The position numbers and the translations under genes were made by a program. From NCBI GenBank assembly GCA_001972305.1, contig BDDD01000890.1, positions 62,001 through 126,000 of the forward strand: a DNA stretch of 64,000 bases. Direction: 5' to 3'. Origin of the DNA: Cephalotus follicularis (Eukaryota; Streptophyta; Magnoliopsida; Oxalidales; Cephalotaceae). The notes below the pieces were generated by a model. That model saw only the letters and a program-made list of their open reading frames with translations. It was not told the origin of the DNA and ran no database searches. Shown in pieces: positions 44,848 through 56,396 of the stretch. Every line of letters starts with the position of its first letter. Within the stretch, counting starts at the first letter, position 1.

Positions 44848-46215
44848 GAATTGTTTAAAATGCAACCGAACGAATCCATCAAGAATTTGTATAATCTATT
44901 GCTTGACATTACTAATGGTTTACTTGGTCTTGGAAAGGTGTTTGGATAGGACGAACTCGTGAGGAAATTGCTAGGGTGTCTCAACGATGAATGGGAACCC
45001 AAGGTGACGGCAATTGAAGAATCGAAAGACTTGAAGACCATGGAGATTGAAGAACTTCTAGGCTCCCTCATGACTCATGAGGTAAAATTGAACAAAAGAT
45101 CCGCCAATCTTGTGGAGACAAAGCCGCAAGAGGAGAAAAGAAAGGACATTGCTCTTAAAAGTACACACAAAGAAAAAATGTCAAGTGAAGAGGAGCTAGA
45201 GGAAGAGGACTATGTTCTCTTTGGGAAACGGTTCACAAAATTCGCAAAGATGAACAAAGCAAGAAGATTTCAAAAGAGGAACTTCAACAAGGGAGAGGGA
45301 AGCAAGATGGATCCTCCCACATGCTTCGAATGCAATAAACCGGGGCACATCAAAGTTGATTGTCCACAGTTGAAGAAAAAGAAGTTATTCAAGAAGAAAG
45401 CACTCAAGGCATGGCACCTTAGTGATGACGAATCCTCCGATGATGAAGTCACCGAGCAAGTGGCGAATCTATGTTTCATGGCATTGAGTGATAATGAGGA
45501 TAGCGAAAATGAGGTAGGTGATTCTTACACATTTGGTGAATTGCAATTTGCCTTTGATGAATTACTTGTTGAATTTAAAAAGAAATGTTCGCAATGCTCT
45601 TTGCTTAATAAAAACATGACTGGTGTAGAAAAAGAAAAAGAGCTACTAGTTGTTGAAAATGAACATTTGAAAAATGACATTGCTATTTTAGAACATGAAC
45701 TCGCTAAAAAGGATAATGACATAGCTAGACCTACTTCATCTAATGACATAGCCTTAGAAAAGGAAGTAGAATCACTTAAAGAGAAAAATGTGAATTTAGA
45801 AAAATCCTTTAGCAAATTCACTCTAGGTAGCAAAAAGTTAGAAAATATGCTAGGTTGTCAAAGATCATACCTAGATAAAACCGGTATAGGCTATGCTCCT
45901 CTAGAGGTTAAGGCTAAATTAAAGAAGACTAGAATTAGACCTCATTGCACTTATTGCAATAAAATGGGACATGTTAGAAATAAATACTTTAGAAGGATTG
46001 CACACACACATCACTCACACACTACACCATCACCTAATCATAATCCAATTACATTAAGACAGGTTTGGGTTCCCAAGGGAACTATTAGTCCTAAATGTAA
46101 CATTAAAGGACCCAATAAACAATGGGTACCAAGATCAAATTCTTTTAACACTTTTGTAGGTGGAACAATGCTTGCGGGCAAACCACAAAGAGGAGCATCC
46201 GTGGTATGTGGATAG
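44848..46215 (+). pseudogene. Element F copia gag (UBN2-type) with zinc knuckles
   Basis: The visible part starts ELFKMQPNESIKNLYNLL, part of the UBN2 gag domain of copia elements. A TAG at 44947-44949 interrupts it. Then follow VRKLLGCLNDEWEPKVTAIEE, a Lys/Glu-rich linker, the knuckle CFECNKPGHIKVDC, an acidic stretch, a coiled-coil-like region (KEKELLVVENEHLKNDIAILE, KEVESLKEKNVNLEKSF) and a second knuckle CTYCNKMGHVRNKYF whose last Cys is Tyr. The long coiled coil between two knuckles is usual for SIRE/Maximus gags. A frame change near 46185 leads into the protease start. Confidence 0.85.
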
Positions 46216-46297
46216 CGGGTGCTAGAAGCACATGACCGGTGACAAAAGCCTCTTCATCGATCTTAAAGAAGTTGATGGAGGAAAGGTCACCTTTGGA
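46186..46297 (+). pseudogene. Element F protease, first 35 codons only
   Basis: In the frame after the shift the sequence reads WYVDSGC, stop, KHMTGDKSLF, followed by DLKEVDGGKVTFG. This is the copia aspartic protease start with its D-S-G active site intact. A TAG at 46225-46227 stands at a position that is Ser in relatives. The sequence ends abruptly at 46297. Confidence 0.8.
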
Positions 46298-46302
46298 TGT
46301 TC

Positions 46303-46942
46303 CACAGATGGAGCATGACCGGAGGGGGACCGAACTGCTAGAGTTACGTCAGGGAGACATGACGGTAGCTCAATACCATACAAGATTCATTGAGCTGGCA
46401 TGACACAAGCCCTGTCTGGTGGAGGGAGAAACAAGGAAAATCAGAAGGTTCTTAAAAGGTCTGAGACCTGACATCCGATCTAAACTAGTAGTGTTAGAAC
46501 TGGGTTCTTTTGTAAAAGTCACGGAGAAGGCTAGGATTCTGGAGGCCGATATTAGTGAACGAAAGATGGAGGGATCTCGTACTAGTCAATCGAGACCTGC
46601 TTCTTCACACCGGCAGGGAAGTAATAATCCTGCTGGATAATCTAAGACTGCTTCTCGGAGTACTCCGAATCATGGGTGTGATGATAGATCAGAAACGTGT
46701 TCTCATTGCGGCCGAAAAAGCCATCGGTTGGAAGATTGTTGTTTAAAAAATGGGTTATGCCGGAAGTGCGGAGCACCTGACCATTTCGCAAAGGATTGTC
46801 TATTAAGGCCAGTGATGGTGTCTACTGGACCTGCAAGTGATAGTGGTGCTACATCTGGAATTTCACAACGGAGAGATACCGGCAAAAGCCTCCTGAGAGG
46901 TAGGGTTTCACTCTCACTTTCAAAGTCTACTTATTATATCTA
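46303..46942 (+). pseudogene. Element B gag, second part with two zinc knuckles
   Basis: Continues from 43343. Segments TELLELRQGDMTVAQYHTRFIELA, a TGA at 46401-46403, then FLKGLRPDIRSKLVVLELGSFVKV belong to the capsid C-terminal half. Two knuckles, CSHCGRKSHRLEDC and CRKCGAPDHFAKDC, follow with a frame change between 46640 and 46700. The protein ends at about 46942 with LSLSKSTYYI. In element A the same region continues into protease, and here it does not. Confidence 0.85.
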
Positions 46943-47189
46943 AGGTACATCGTACTTTTATTGATTAAAAGTATCATTAATTGATTGGATTGTCCATAGT
47001 TGTGACTGAGTAAATACTATTGTATATAGAGTTAGAACCTCCGGGGGCTAACTAGCAGGAACGAGAATGAATGAATGACTGGTTTGATGGACTGGTGAGT
47101 GATCGAATGATCGGATGGGCAACTAAGGGAACCCAATTGTTATTGGCAAGTTGAAATTCGAGGACGGATTTCTTTGAAGGAGGGGTTAA
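46943..47189 (+). other. Element B 3' untranslated region with polypurine tract
   Basis: No gene. GAAGGAGGGGTTAA directly before the LTR at 47190 is the polypurine tract. The whole pol region is absent at this point. Confidence 0.8.
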
Positions 47190-50100
47190 TGTAACGCCCG
47201 GAATTTCCATTTAATGTATTACTGGAAATTCCTTTTTGACTAAATGATAAGATTAATGAGAACTATGGATTTCATCTCATGGAGTTGGATTTGGAATGGA
47301 AAGTGCTAAGGAATATGGTGTTGGAAAGGAAATGCAAAAACAAGGTCATTGAGCATCGACGCCAAGAAATGGCGTCAATGCCAAAGAGTGCACGCTAAGC
47401 TTAAGGCTTAAGGCTTTAAAAGCGTCGACGCAATGAAGTGATGTCGGTGCCAAGTAATGAAGGGTGTGCTTAAGGCCCTTGCCTTGAGACGTCAATGCCT
47501 AGTACTGACGTTGATGCCCACCGATCGAGAACCAAAGGGTTAGGCGTTAGCGCAATTCACAGAACTTGTTAACGCCAAGGAAGAGACTCAAAGCGTCGAC
47601 GTGCATCGTGAGCGTTGACGCAAAAAATTTCAGTAGAATAAGACTAAACGCTGACAGAAGACACGTTAAGGACAAGGGTGAGAGACCTTATCTCTTCCCC
47701 ATCCTTTGTCATGAGAGAAGAGAAGAGGAAGTGACTAAGGGGTGTAACCTCGGCAGAGAGAAGAAGGATAGGGAAAGAGCGGGAGAGCCACACTCTCCAT
47801 TATTGAGCTGACGTGAAAGCTTGAAGCTTGGCAGTTGGAAGCTCAGACTCGGAGTGGTGGCACCGGACCTGGGAACGCAAAGCTACTAGTTGGTAGAACT
47901 CAAAGAGCTGGACTTCGATTCCTAACTTGGCATCTAAGGTAGGGATTATATACTTGTATTTCTAGTTAAAAAATAGTGGATGTTCATTTGGTGAAATGTA
48001 TTAGTGTTGGATTGTGACTGTGCGTGTTAAGGTTGCTATAAACTGTATGCATGATGTGACTAGGAGTAAAAATGGGTTGATTTACATGTTTGTATGCATG
48101 ATTTCTACTGTATTAATGCATTGCGGGCGTTGTGGTGTTGTTCTTGTTCGACAGATGTCAACGCCTAGAAGGATGATGTCAACGCCTTTGCCTGTTAAAA
48201 AGGGAAGAAAACGCTATAAGCGTCGATGCCATGAGGAGACGTTAACATCTTATTGAGATAATCGATAGTTACCTGTGTGTGCTTGATTCTTGTCGACGCC
48301 AAGGAAGGATAACAATGAAGTTTAAAGCTACTGCTTTAGAAAACGTAGATGCCAATAAGGGACACGTTGACGTGTAAGGTTCCAACCTTATCACGTCGAC
48401 GGTAAAGTGAAATGTTAACGCTTAAGGTTCCTACCTTAATGGGCTGGCGTCTAGTAGTAACATTGACGCCTATGTACACGTTGACGTGTAAGGTTCCTAC
48501 CTAACGCATCGAAGCTAAGTGAAGTGTTAACGCGTAAGGCTTCCATGCTACAAGTCGACGCCATTATTACACGTTGACTTCTAAAGGACTCTTGTGAGTG
48601 ATAAGCATGGTATGCACATTGATGCTTAAGGATACTATCTACACGTCGACGCCTAGGTTATACGTCGACGCCATAAGGGTTGTTTTGTATGTTAACACCG
48701 TTTATACACGTTGACGCGATAGATGCACGTCGATGACTTTTTATACAAGTCGGCGTCCATATGTGCTGTTTATGCATATGTGATTGTCTCATGATTGTTT
48801 ATGGGTGGTTGATCCTTGAACTGCATATTGTTATCATTATAGATGTTTATATCTATCCAGTATTCTCAAATACTAGTGTTTAAGGTGTTTTCAAGGATTT
48901 CAGAAACTAAGTGCTATAAGCTCCATTTATTGTTAGTGTTACAAAGTATTTTATATATAAACACTATTGTTCAAGTGTTTTATCAAAAGTGTTCAAGTGT
49001 TTTCCCGAAAGGGGAAGTGAAAGTGTTTATGCCATTGACCTAAAAGTGTTTTATCGTTTTCTCTACCAAAGAGTACTTACTGTTATATTACATTATATAT
49101 GTAATATCCATATTGAACTGTACTGTTTGGAATTTATTGATTGAGTCTTGTCTTTTGGGACATGATTGATTCAGCGGTTGTTAAATGATGTGCAGAAGTA
49201 ACCGGCTTGCTCAACGCTGTGCGAAAGTGACCAGGTGTTAAATGTTGTGCGGAAACATCCCTGGATAGACTAATTGATTGACTTGAGTGTTGTCCTTTCG
49301 GACATGATTGATTCGGCGGTTACTAAATGCTGTGAGGAAGTAACCTGGTTGCTAAACGCTATGCGGAAGTGACCGGGTGTTAAACACTGTGCGGAAACAT
49401 CCCTGGATAGACTGATTGATTGACTTGAGTGTTATCCTTTGGGACATGATTGATTCGGCGGTTACTAAACGCTGCGGGGAATTAACCGGGTTGTTAAATG
49501 CTGTGCGGAAGTGACCGGGTGTTAATCACTATGCGAAAACGTCCCTGGATAGATTGAGTGATTGAATGATTATTGTCCATGAGACAAGATTGATTGATTA
49601 AGTGATTTTTGTCCTATGTGACATGACTGATCGACTGATTGATTGAATAATTGTTGTCCATGAGACAAGATTGATTGATTAAGTGATTATTGTCCTATGT
49701 GACATTTCTGATTGACTGATTGATTGAATGACTGTTGTCCTATGGGACATGATTGACTGAATCGGATTGTTTGTCCTTGAGACATGACTGAGTGATTGCA
49801 TAGTTGTAGCCACTTGGAATGGTTGCTTACCTATTAACCCATGTATGTATACGTATTGTGATATATATTATATATTGCATCGCGAATGTATTCATCACAT
49901 GACGTTTATTATAGTTGATCCCAAGTGTATTTATATTTTCTCTACTTAGCCTGTGGTTTTGCTAACCCCTTACAATTTCAGATTGAAGTGAAGGATTGCA
50001 CGAGCTGCTGAAGCTGTACCTTGGAGAGCCTCATTTTTTACTAAGGTTGTTAAGTGTATTATAATATCATGCTACGTTGTGTTGTATGTACATTCCCCAT

Positions 50101-50283
50101 ATGTAAAATATAACATGTATTGTAATGAGTAAGCATGTAGTATGGGCTGTATGCGATTACTAATTGAATAATCTGGCGCATTGAATGCTTCCGCAAAGGT
50201 TTAAATTTTATGAATTTTTTTAAAATGCTGGATTATTAGCTGGTCACAATATATATGTTGTTAATGGAAAACAGGGTGTGACA
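47190..50283 (+). repeat. 3' LTR of element B
   Basis: 3094 bases, uninterrupted. Order: palindrome array 1 (47355-47650), donor-like block ending 47938 (TCCTAACTTGGCATCTAAG, then GTAGGG), palindrome array 2 (about 48170-48765), tandem repeats (49165-49740), acceptor block CTAACCCCTTACAATTTCAG ending 49981, and terminus GGGTGTGACA. Confidence 0.9.
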
Positions 50284-50288
50284 GATAT

Positions 50289-50532
50289 TCTGTTTTGTAT
50301 TTTATAATCACGCTCCTTTTGGGGGCAATCGAAAATGATGTTTGAATTGTTATAGAACAATTTTGTATTACGTGGTATGGGATGCGTGATACGCGTTTAA
50401 ATTCGGCTTATTTATATAATGCTTCCGCAAGTTTTAATTTATTCGTAAATTGCATAAGCTGAATAATGTTGTTATGTTGATTTCCATATTGTTACCACTT
50501 AAATGTTGGGTTATCGAAAGCGGGGTGTGACA
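50289..50532 (+). repeat. 5' LTR of element A, part 3
   Basis: Continues from 20413 after element B. It matches the last 240 bases of the 3' LTR (ATCACGCTCC, GATACGCG, GCTTCCGCAAG) and ends GTGTGACA at 50532. Confidence 0.88.
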
Positions 50533-50536
50533 ACAG

Positions 50537-50548
50537 TGGTTTCAGAGC
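50537..50548 (+). other. Primer-binding site of element A (initiator tRNA-Met)
   Basis: TGGTTTCAGAGC, one mismatch to the standard site. Confidence 0.85.
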
Positions 50549-50747
50549 TTATATTTAATTATAGGCTATCGCTGGGATACTATCCTTGGCAACCAAATTA
50601 TTTGATACCACAACAGTGGTATTGGGTCATATTCCATATATGCTTAAATTGAACTAGGAACTTGTCTAGATTAATAGTTTCCTTGGCAATTAACGAATTG
50701 TTTCCTTGAGATGATTACTAATGACATCTTTCCATATAGGAACAAAA

Positions 50748-51796
50748 ATGGACAGAAGAAGGACACGTGTAAGAGCTAGGGCTGCTGAGGCAAATGCCCC
50801 CGAGGAGGCGAATGTTCTGCGATGGGCGAATGTTCACCAAGATGAGAGGGATCTGATGACCCATATTGCAGATTATTTTCAGCAGCAGATGGCCTTTAAT
50901 GCGGCTAATGCGGATGAGATGCGCCAATATTATGCGCAAGCTCGGCCACGACACAGAGCTCCTGACCATCGCCCATGGGAGGATGGTAATCAGTTTGGAA
51001 GGAACCCTGAGAGGTTCATGCGAAAGAATCCACCTAGTTTCCAAGGGGAGCTTGATGCCACCATTGCGGAGAGATGGCTACAGAATTTGGAGAAAATCTT
51101 CGAAGTGATGGACTACGCAGATGAGAAGAAGTTAAAGTTTGTAGTGTACCGTCTATGAGGAGAGGCCACCAACTGCTGGGATATGGTCTGAGCAAAGTGG
51201 GAGTCAGCTGGACTCGACAGCATGTGGGAGAGGTTCCAGAGGGAATTTCTTGATACCTATGTGCCTCGGATTGAGTAACAGCGGAGAGAGACCGAGCTCC
51301 TTGAGTTGAGATAAGGGGAGATGACAGTGGTGAAGTATCAAACCAGATTCATGGAACTGGCCAGACATTCACTATATCTGGTAGCTGATGAGGAGAAAAA
51401 GATACAGAGGTTTCTGAGGGGTTTGCGACCAGATCTTCGATCCAGTATCAGGGCTATGGAGATGAGTACTTTTGTGGAGGTCGCCCAGAAGGCGGGACTA
51501 CTAGAGAGCATATCTAGTGAGGGTCGAGCGGAGAGGCCCATGCCCAAAAGTATAATCAGAGCCCGACATAGTCTAGATCGGCTTCATCAAAGTGGTAGGG
51601 TAGTGGATCCCCAATAAAATCCTCAAAGAACAGGTCACAACAGACTTCTTCTCAGGGTTCTCCCAGCCAGGGGAGCAAGGCTAGATCGGGGACTTGTTTT
51701 CATTGTGGCGGTGCCGGGCATCAATAGAAGGATTGCTGGAAGCTGAACGGGTTGTGTTTGGGGTGTGGGACAGCTGGGCATATGGCAAAGGACTAT
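50748..51796 (+). pseudogene. Element A gag
   Basis: The start is placed at MDRRRTRVRARAAEA (ATG 50748) rather than the ATG 27 bases upstream, because related gags start with MD and basic residues. The capsid domain is seen in RNPERFMRKNPPSFQGELD, RWLQNLEKIFEVMDYADEKKLKF and FLRGLRPDLRSSIRAMEMSTFVEV. Knuckles CFHCGGAGHQ-KDC and CLGCGTAGHMAKDY follow. The first has a TAG in it and the second has Tyr for the last Cys. In-frame stops at 51156-51158 and near 51190, 51278 and 51312 match positions that are Arg or Gln in relatives. Confidence 0.85.
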
Positions 51797-53785
51797 CCAA
51801 GGGATCAGACTACAGCACCTACTGAGGCTGGGAGTAGTAGTGGTACGACAGCTGGGCCATCACAGCGTAAGGATACCGGCAAGGGTATCCCGAAAGGTAG
51901 AATTTTCACTCTCACTCATGCAGAAGTTCCGGAGTCGACTTCTATTGTTGGAGATACCTTGTATATTTATGGTTGTTCTGCTAGGGTGTTAATGGATCCT
52001 AGAGCATCTCATTCATTCATTGCTTCATGATTTGCATCATTCCTAAATGTTACACCTTATTGCATGACATATATGTTGGATGTGAGTACACCTACTAGAG
52101 GCTCCATGTGTACAAACTCGGTATATCGGAGTTGCGAGATATCCATGGCGGGTATTTCTTTATATGCTGATCTGATTGTGTTTCCCATCCATGACTTTGA
52201 TGTCACTCTAGGGATGGATTGGTTGTCAGCCCATCGTGCTCATATGGTCTGCTACAACAAGACTGTGGATTTTTGCCTACCTGATGGAACTACATTTCAG
52301 TTCAAGGGGGACAAAGGGTTTTCGACACCGATTATATCATTCATTCGTGCATCGAGGTATCTGGAGAAAGGATGTGAATGGTTTCTAGCATATGTGATTG
52401 ACAGAAGAGCGGAGAAATGTAAGAGTCTAGAGGAAATTCCTATTGTGAATGAATTTCCTAATGTGTTCCCTGCAGATTTGGTGTCTTTACCACCGAAAAG
52501 GAGCATGGAGTTTGTGATTGACCTGGTACCCGGTATGGCTCCTATTTCTAAGGTACCTTACCGGATGGCTCCTGTAGAGTTACGAGATTTGAAGCTACAG
52601 TTGCAAGACCAAATTGATAAGGGTTTAGTTCGGCCCAATGTTTGTCAATGGGGCGCACCAGTTCTGTTTGTGAAAAAGAAGGATGGGTCGACGAGGCTTT
52701 ACATCGACTACCGGATGTTGAATCGGGCCAACATTAAGAACAAGTATCCTCTTTCGTACATTGAGGATGTGTTCGACCAGTTGCAAGGGTCGAGAGTGTT
52801 TTCCAAACTCGATCTGAGGTAATGTTATCACCAGCTGAGGGAGAGGGAAGGAGATGTGGAGAAGACTGCCTTCCGGACAAGGTATGGTCATTATGAGTTA
52901 TTGGTAATGTCGTTTGGTGTCACCAACGCACCGGTAGCATTAATATCAATGATTAATGATGTATTCCAGCCTTACCTGGATAAGTTTGTGGTGGTGTTCA
53001 TCGATGAGATACTGGTGTATTTAAATAGCGGGGAAGAGCACACCTATCATCTGAGATTAGTTTTACAGGTTCTCAGAGAGCAGCAGCTGTATGCCAAGTT
53101 TGGCAAATGTGAGTTTTTGCTCAACCATGTGACCTTTCTTTGCCACATTGTGTCTGGAGAGGGTTTGGTGGTGGATATGTCAAAGACTGAGGTGGTGCAA
53201 GATTGGCCGCAAAAAAGGAATATGACTAAGGTGCGCAGTTTTCTTGGCTTAGCGGGTTATTACCGGAGGTTCATTCAGAATAATTTTTTAGGATTGTTGT
53301 ACCTTTGACCAGACTAACCCAGAAGAAGACCTTATTTATCTGCGATGAAGATTGTGAGGCTAGTTTCTTTGAACTAAAGGATCGGTTGATTTCTGTTCCT
53401 ATCTTGACGTTACCGGATGATAATGAGGGCCTTGTAGTCTATAGTGATGCTTTGGGTAAGGGATTGGGTTTCGTACTGATGCAACGAGGTAGAGTGATTG
53501 CTTATGCTTCGCGGAAGCTAAAGCCATATGAGGAGAACTACTAGACGCATGATCTTGAACTAGATGCGATTGTGTTTGCTCTTCAGAAATGGAGGCATTA
53601 TCTGTATGGAGCGCAGTTTGAGATGTTTACATATTATAAGAGCCTGAGATACCTGTTCTGTCACGATGCACTGAACATGAGGCGGCAAAGATGGGTCGAG
53701 TTCTTTAATGATTATGACTGCAGCATTCAATACCATCTTGGGAAAGCGAATGTGGTCGCTGATGCCTTGACATTAAGATTCAGCT
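51797..53785 (+). pseudogene. Element A protease, reverse transcriptase and RNase H
   Basis: The protease has VLMDPRASHSFIAS (Gly to Arg in the active-site triplet) followed by a stop. The linker [19 protein letters not shown] leads to reverse transcriptase with [33 protein letters not shown], a TAA at 52820-52822 and [19 protein letters not shown]. The catalytic pair reads FIDE at 52997-53008, with the second Asp replaced by Glu. A frame shift near 53285 precedes RNase H ([40 protein letters not shown]; the usual Asp-His after FT reads Tyr-Tyr). The gene ends at KANVVADAL, where insertion G begins. Confidence 0.88.
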
Positions 53786-55009
53786 CATGCAAATACCGTA
53801 AAATTTAAACCTTTCAAACAAGATATCAGTTGCGGAAGCATTAAAACTCATAAGCTGAAAACACATAACGTGTATCCCATACTACACGTTACCAAATACA
53901 AGTCTGTCATAGTTAAAAGCACACAAAACGGAGCGTGATCCATAACACATTATCCAGTAACATCAAAAGTCTAGTAACTGGAAAATACAGTACACAACAC
54001 CCAAAGGAGACATAACCCCCGGTGAAAACATTATTAAAAACTTGTACTTCATCCATGCTGATTCCCAAGCTGGTCCACTGCATCAATCTGTAAAGTAGGG
54101 GGTTAGCGTTTGTCCTCACTCGGCTAAGTCATAAGAGTAATTTGGGATCAATATTGCATGCATGTCATGAAATGTATGCGTGGATGATACAGTACAGTAA
54201 AAACACCAGTTTATATATATAAATGAAAATATATATAAGTTTGCAGTTCATTATAGTAACGGTAGGGGCATATATATGAAAATACATGTATGCAATAACA
54301 GTACAGTAGTAACCCGGCCAGGGCAACAACACAGGCATAGTAGTGTCCAAAAAGGAGTAGGAAACAGTATAGTAAGTCCACAAAGGGACCACAAACAGTC
54401 ATGCAGTAAGTGCAATGCCACCAGCTCCTGGCCCCACGTTGCACTCCCACTTCGGTCCCTTATCCAGGCAACCAAGCAAGACAACAGTACAGTACAGTGA
54501 GTTACCCAGCCAACTCCTAGCCCCTAGGTCAACCCTGCCACTAGCCAAAGCTGGCAGTCTCGCACGTAACTAGTGACTTAAGCACAAACACAGTAAAATT
54601 CACAGAGCAAACAGTGAATAGTCACAGTAAACAGTAATGATCGTTAGATCAACAACAGGCAGTTCATTTCAAACTATTTTCAAAAGTCGTAAACATTTGA
54701 AATATGTATTTCCAATAGATAGAAAATACTTTAAACCGTTTTAGTAGTGGAAATTACTTTCCCAGTATGTTTTGAAAATATAACAACCCTTAATTTATAT
54801 TTTCGTACTCAAACATAGTAGTTTTGAAACTCATGTGTGCATTTCTAAATTAATATAACAATATAGATACCGTAACAGTTCATAAACGGTTATTATACAG
54901 GTAGTAATTAGTACATATGCAATGCATACAGATGCTCTAATGCATCCTAATCGGAATCGGGATCATCGCGCATCGTTGAAGCAAGAGAAGTCCAAACAGC
55001 ATCCTGACA

Positions 55010-55234
55010 GTCGGCTGGATTCCTTACCAGTCGACTATTCTGGGTCGGGCAGTACAAGGGCAGATGGTTGGTTTCCTTCACCAGTCGGCTGTCTATGTGG
55101 CAATCGGCTGTTATCCTTCAACAGTCGACTGTAACTGCATTAACCGTTCATAAGATCATTCAGATAACACATTCTCGCCACTTTTTGGGCAGGACAACGC
55201 ATGAGCAGTCGATTGCCTTCCTTCGACAGTCGGC
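55010..55234 (-). repeat. Palindrome array in solo LTR G, within the putative intron
   Basis: Plus-strand cores GTCGGC (55010), GTCGAC (55030), GTCGGC (55084), ATCGGC (55103), GTCGAC (55124), GTCGAT (55208) and GTCGGC (55229). Spacings within groups are 20; 19 and 21; 21. On the element's own strand the GTCGGC sites read GCCGAC, the same second variant as in F. Confidence 0.82.
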
Positions 55235-56064
55235 TGCTCAGCAAACCAACAATATGCAATTCAATCTATCTACTCAAACAGATCATTGCAGGCTATACAT
55301 TCATATTCATAAGACAGAACATCAGTACTAGTTATCATATCGTCCATATAACACCACATTTAACATGCATTTCATCAAGAAAATCAACAACATGATTAAA
55401 CCCAACATGCATGTACATAATCTCATTTAATCCTCAATAGTGAGCATGGCAGACGAAATCAGCAGTAACCATGTCATAAAAGTTGAAAACCACAGTTCAT
55501 ACAACAGGGCATTGGATCGTAGGACATCCAGTAACTTTGAGCTCAAAATACAAATATAACTTCCACTACCTTTTGATTCCAAGTTAGGAATCTGTAAGTC
55601 CACATCTTTTGGTACGAACCATAGCTCCTCCAAGCTTCCCAGGTCTGGTTTGCACGCCCAGGTTCAAGCTCCAAGTCACAGTTCCTTTGGTTCCACGGAG
55701 GAGGTAAAGTTCTCCCTTTTCTCTCTCAAAATCTCTCTTGTTTTCCCTTCACAGTAGTGTTTTCTTTCCTTCGAAGATCACCGGTCCTTTCTGGCTTAGT
55801 GGCTCGGCAGATGAGGAGAAAAGAGAAGCTTTAAAGAGCGAAAAACTCTCCCTCCTTCATCAGCCCGAAATGCATGCCCATGTGCCATTTTCTTCCCACT
55901 TTGGCAACTTCTATGCACCACTTGTCAAGAACTGCCACAGATTCAGTCTGAAAGCATGCAGGCTTTGTCTTTGCTCCCTGCATGAGCCGCATGACTCCCA
56001 AGTGTCGTCCCATTTCTTTCCCATCAGTTGCTGCATGTGATCACTTCACATGTCTGATGACAGA

Positions 56065-56210
56065 GTGTCGTCCAGTTGGCTGTTGTTATTCGATAGTCGG
56101 CTGGCAACACGAGGCCATCCAGTCGACTGTTTCAACAAACAGTCGGCCGCCCCAGTATAACCATCCAGTCGACTGTCCCAACAAAATAGTCGGGTGTTTG
56201 GGCATATTTC
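56065..56210 (-). repeat. Second palindrome array in solo LTR G
   Basis: Sites of the CAGTCGACTG family near 56075, 56093, 56122, 56143, 56168 and 56190, in sense upstream of the donor-like block. Spacing is less regular than in the first array. Confidence 0.7.
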
Positions 56211-56396
56211 TTCCGAAATTCAACCCGTCATTTCTAGTGATATACCTCAACGTCCCTTAACATTTCATACCTCAAACAACATTATGTAAAAGGAAAACAT
56301 CCTCAAAGTCGGGAATTTCTTTATTCTCATTAATTCCATGATAAGGTTACATCATAATTTAAATTATTACAATGCATGAAATTCCCAGGCGTTATA

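Larger units (their letters stand above)
43344..46297 (+). mobile_element. Element F: SIRE-like Ty1/copia element, truncated at its 3' side
   Basis: The LTR starts TGTTGGCCTTTGCC, with the TTTTGATGATTAACAAAC segment common to SIRE-type LTRs. An assembly gap (44415-44847) hides the LTR end and gag start. Gag follows, then the first codons of protease, and the element stops at 46297 inside the protease. No 3' LTR is present. TGTTC occurs immediately before the LTR (43339-43343) and immediately after the break (46298-46302), and the gag of B continues in frame on either side. Confidence 0.85.
20414..50283 (+). mobile_element. Element B: gag-only Ty3/gypsy element, hosting E, D and F
   Basis: Termini TGTAACGCCC at 20414 and GTGTGACA ending at 50283 are flanked by GATAT (20409-20413 and 50284-50288). 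The 3' LTR (47190-50283) is 3.1 kb. After removing guests, the internal region 42672-47189 is only about 1.6 kb: primer site, gag with two zinc knuckles, polypurine tract. There is no trace of protease, reverse transcriptase or integrase, so B is a non-autonomous gag-only (TR-GAG type) element. Its gag and LTR layout resemble element A, which suggests an A-like helper. Confidence 0.88.
53786..56396 (-). mobile_element. Solo LTR G (same family as H), left end missing
   Basis: About 2.6 kb inserted in the pol of A. Aligned to the LTR of H (60618-63271) it lacks about the first 65 bases in plus-strand order. It ends GGCGTTATA, a one-base change from GGCGTTACA. It contains the donor-like block on the minus strand (ending 55570), the acceptor block (AG at 54089-54088) and palindrome arrays at 55010-55234 and 56065-56210. 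The pol of A also lacks the stretch between RNase H and the integrase zinc-binding region, so a deletion took both. Confidence 0.82.

Noticed and set aside
44295-45071. Long open frames across the N run (several on both strands)
   Set aside because: They exist only because N codons are not counted as stops. Only the part after 44848 on the plus strand is supported.
54165-54500. Several overlapping frames on both strands with Cys/Tyr-rich translation
   Set aside because: They lie inside solo LTR G, in a region with CAGTA-type repeats, and are not conserved as protein in the related LTR of H.
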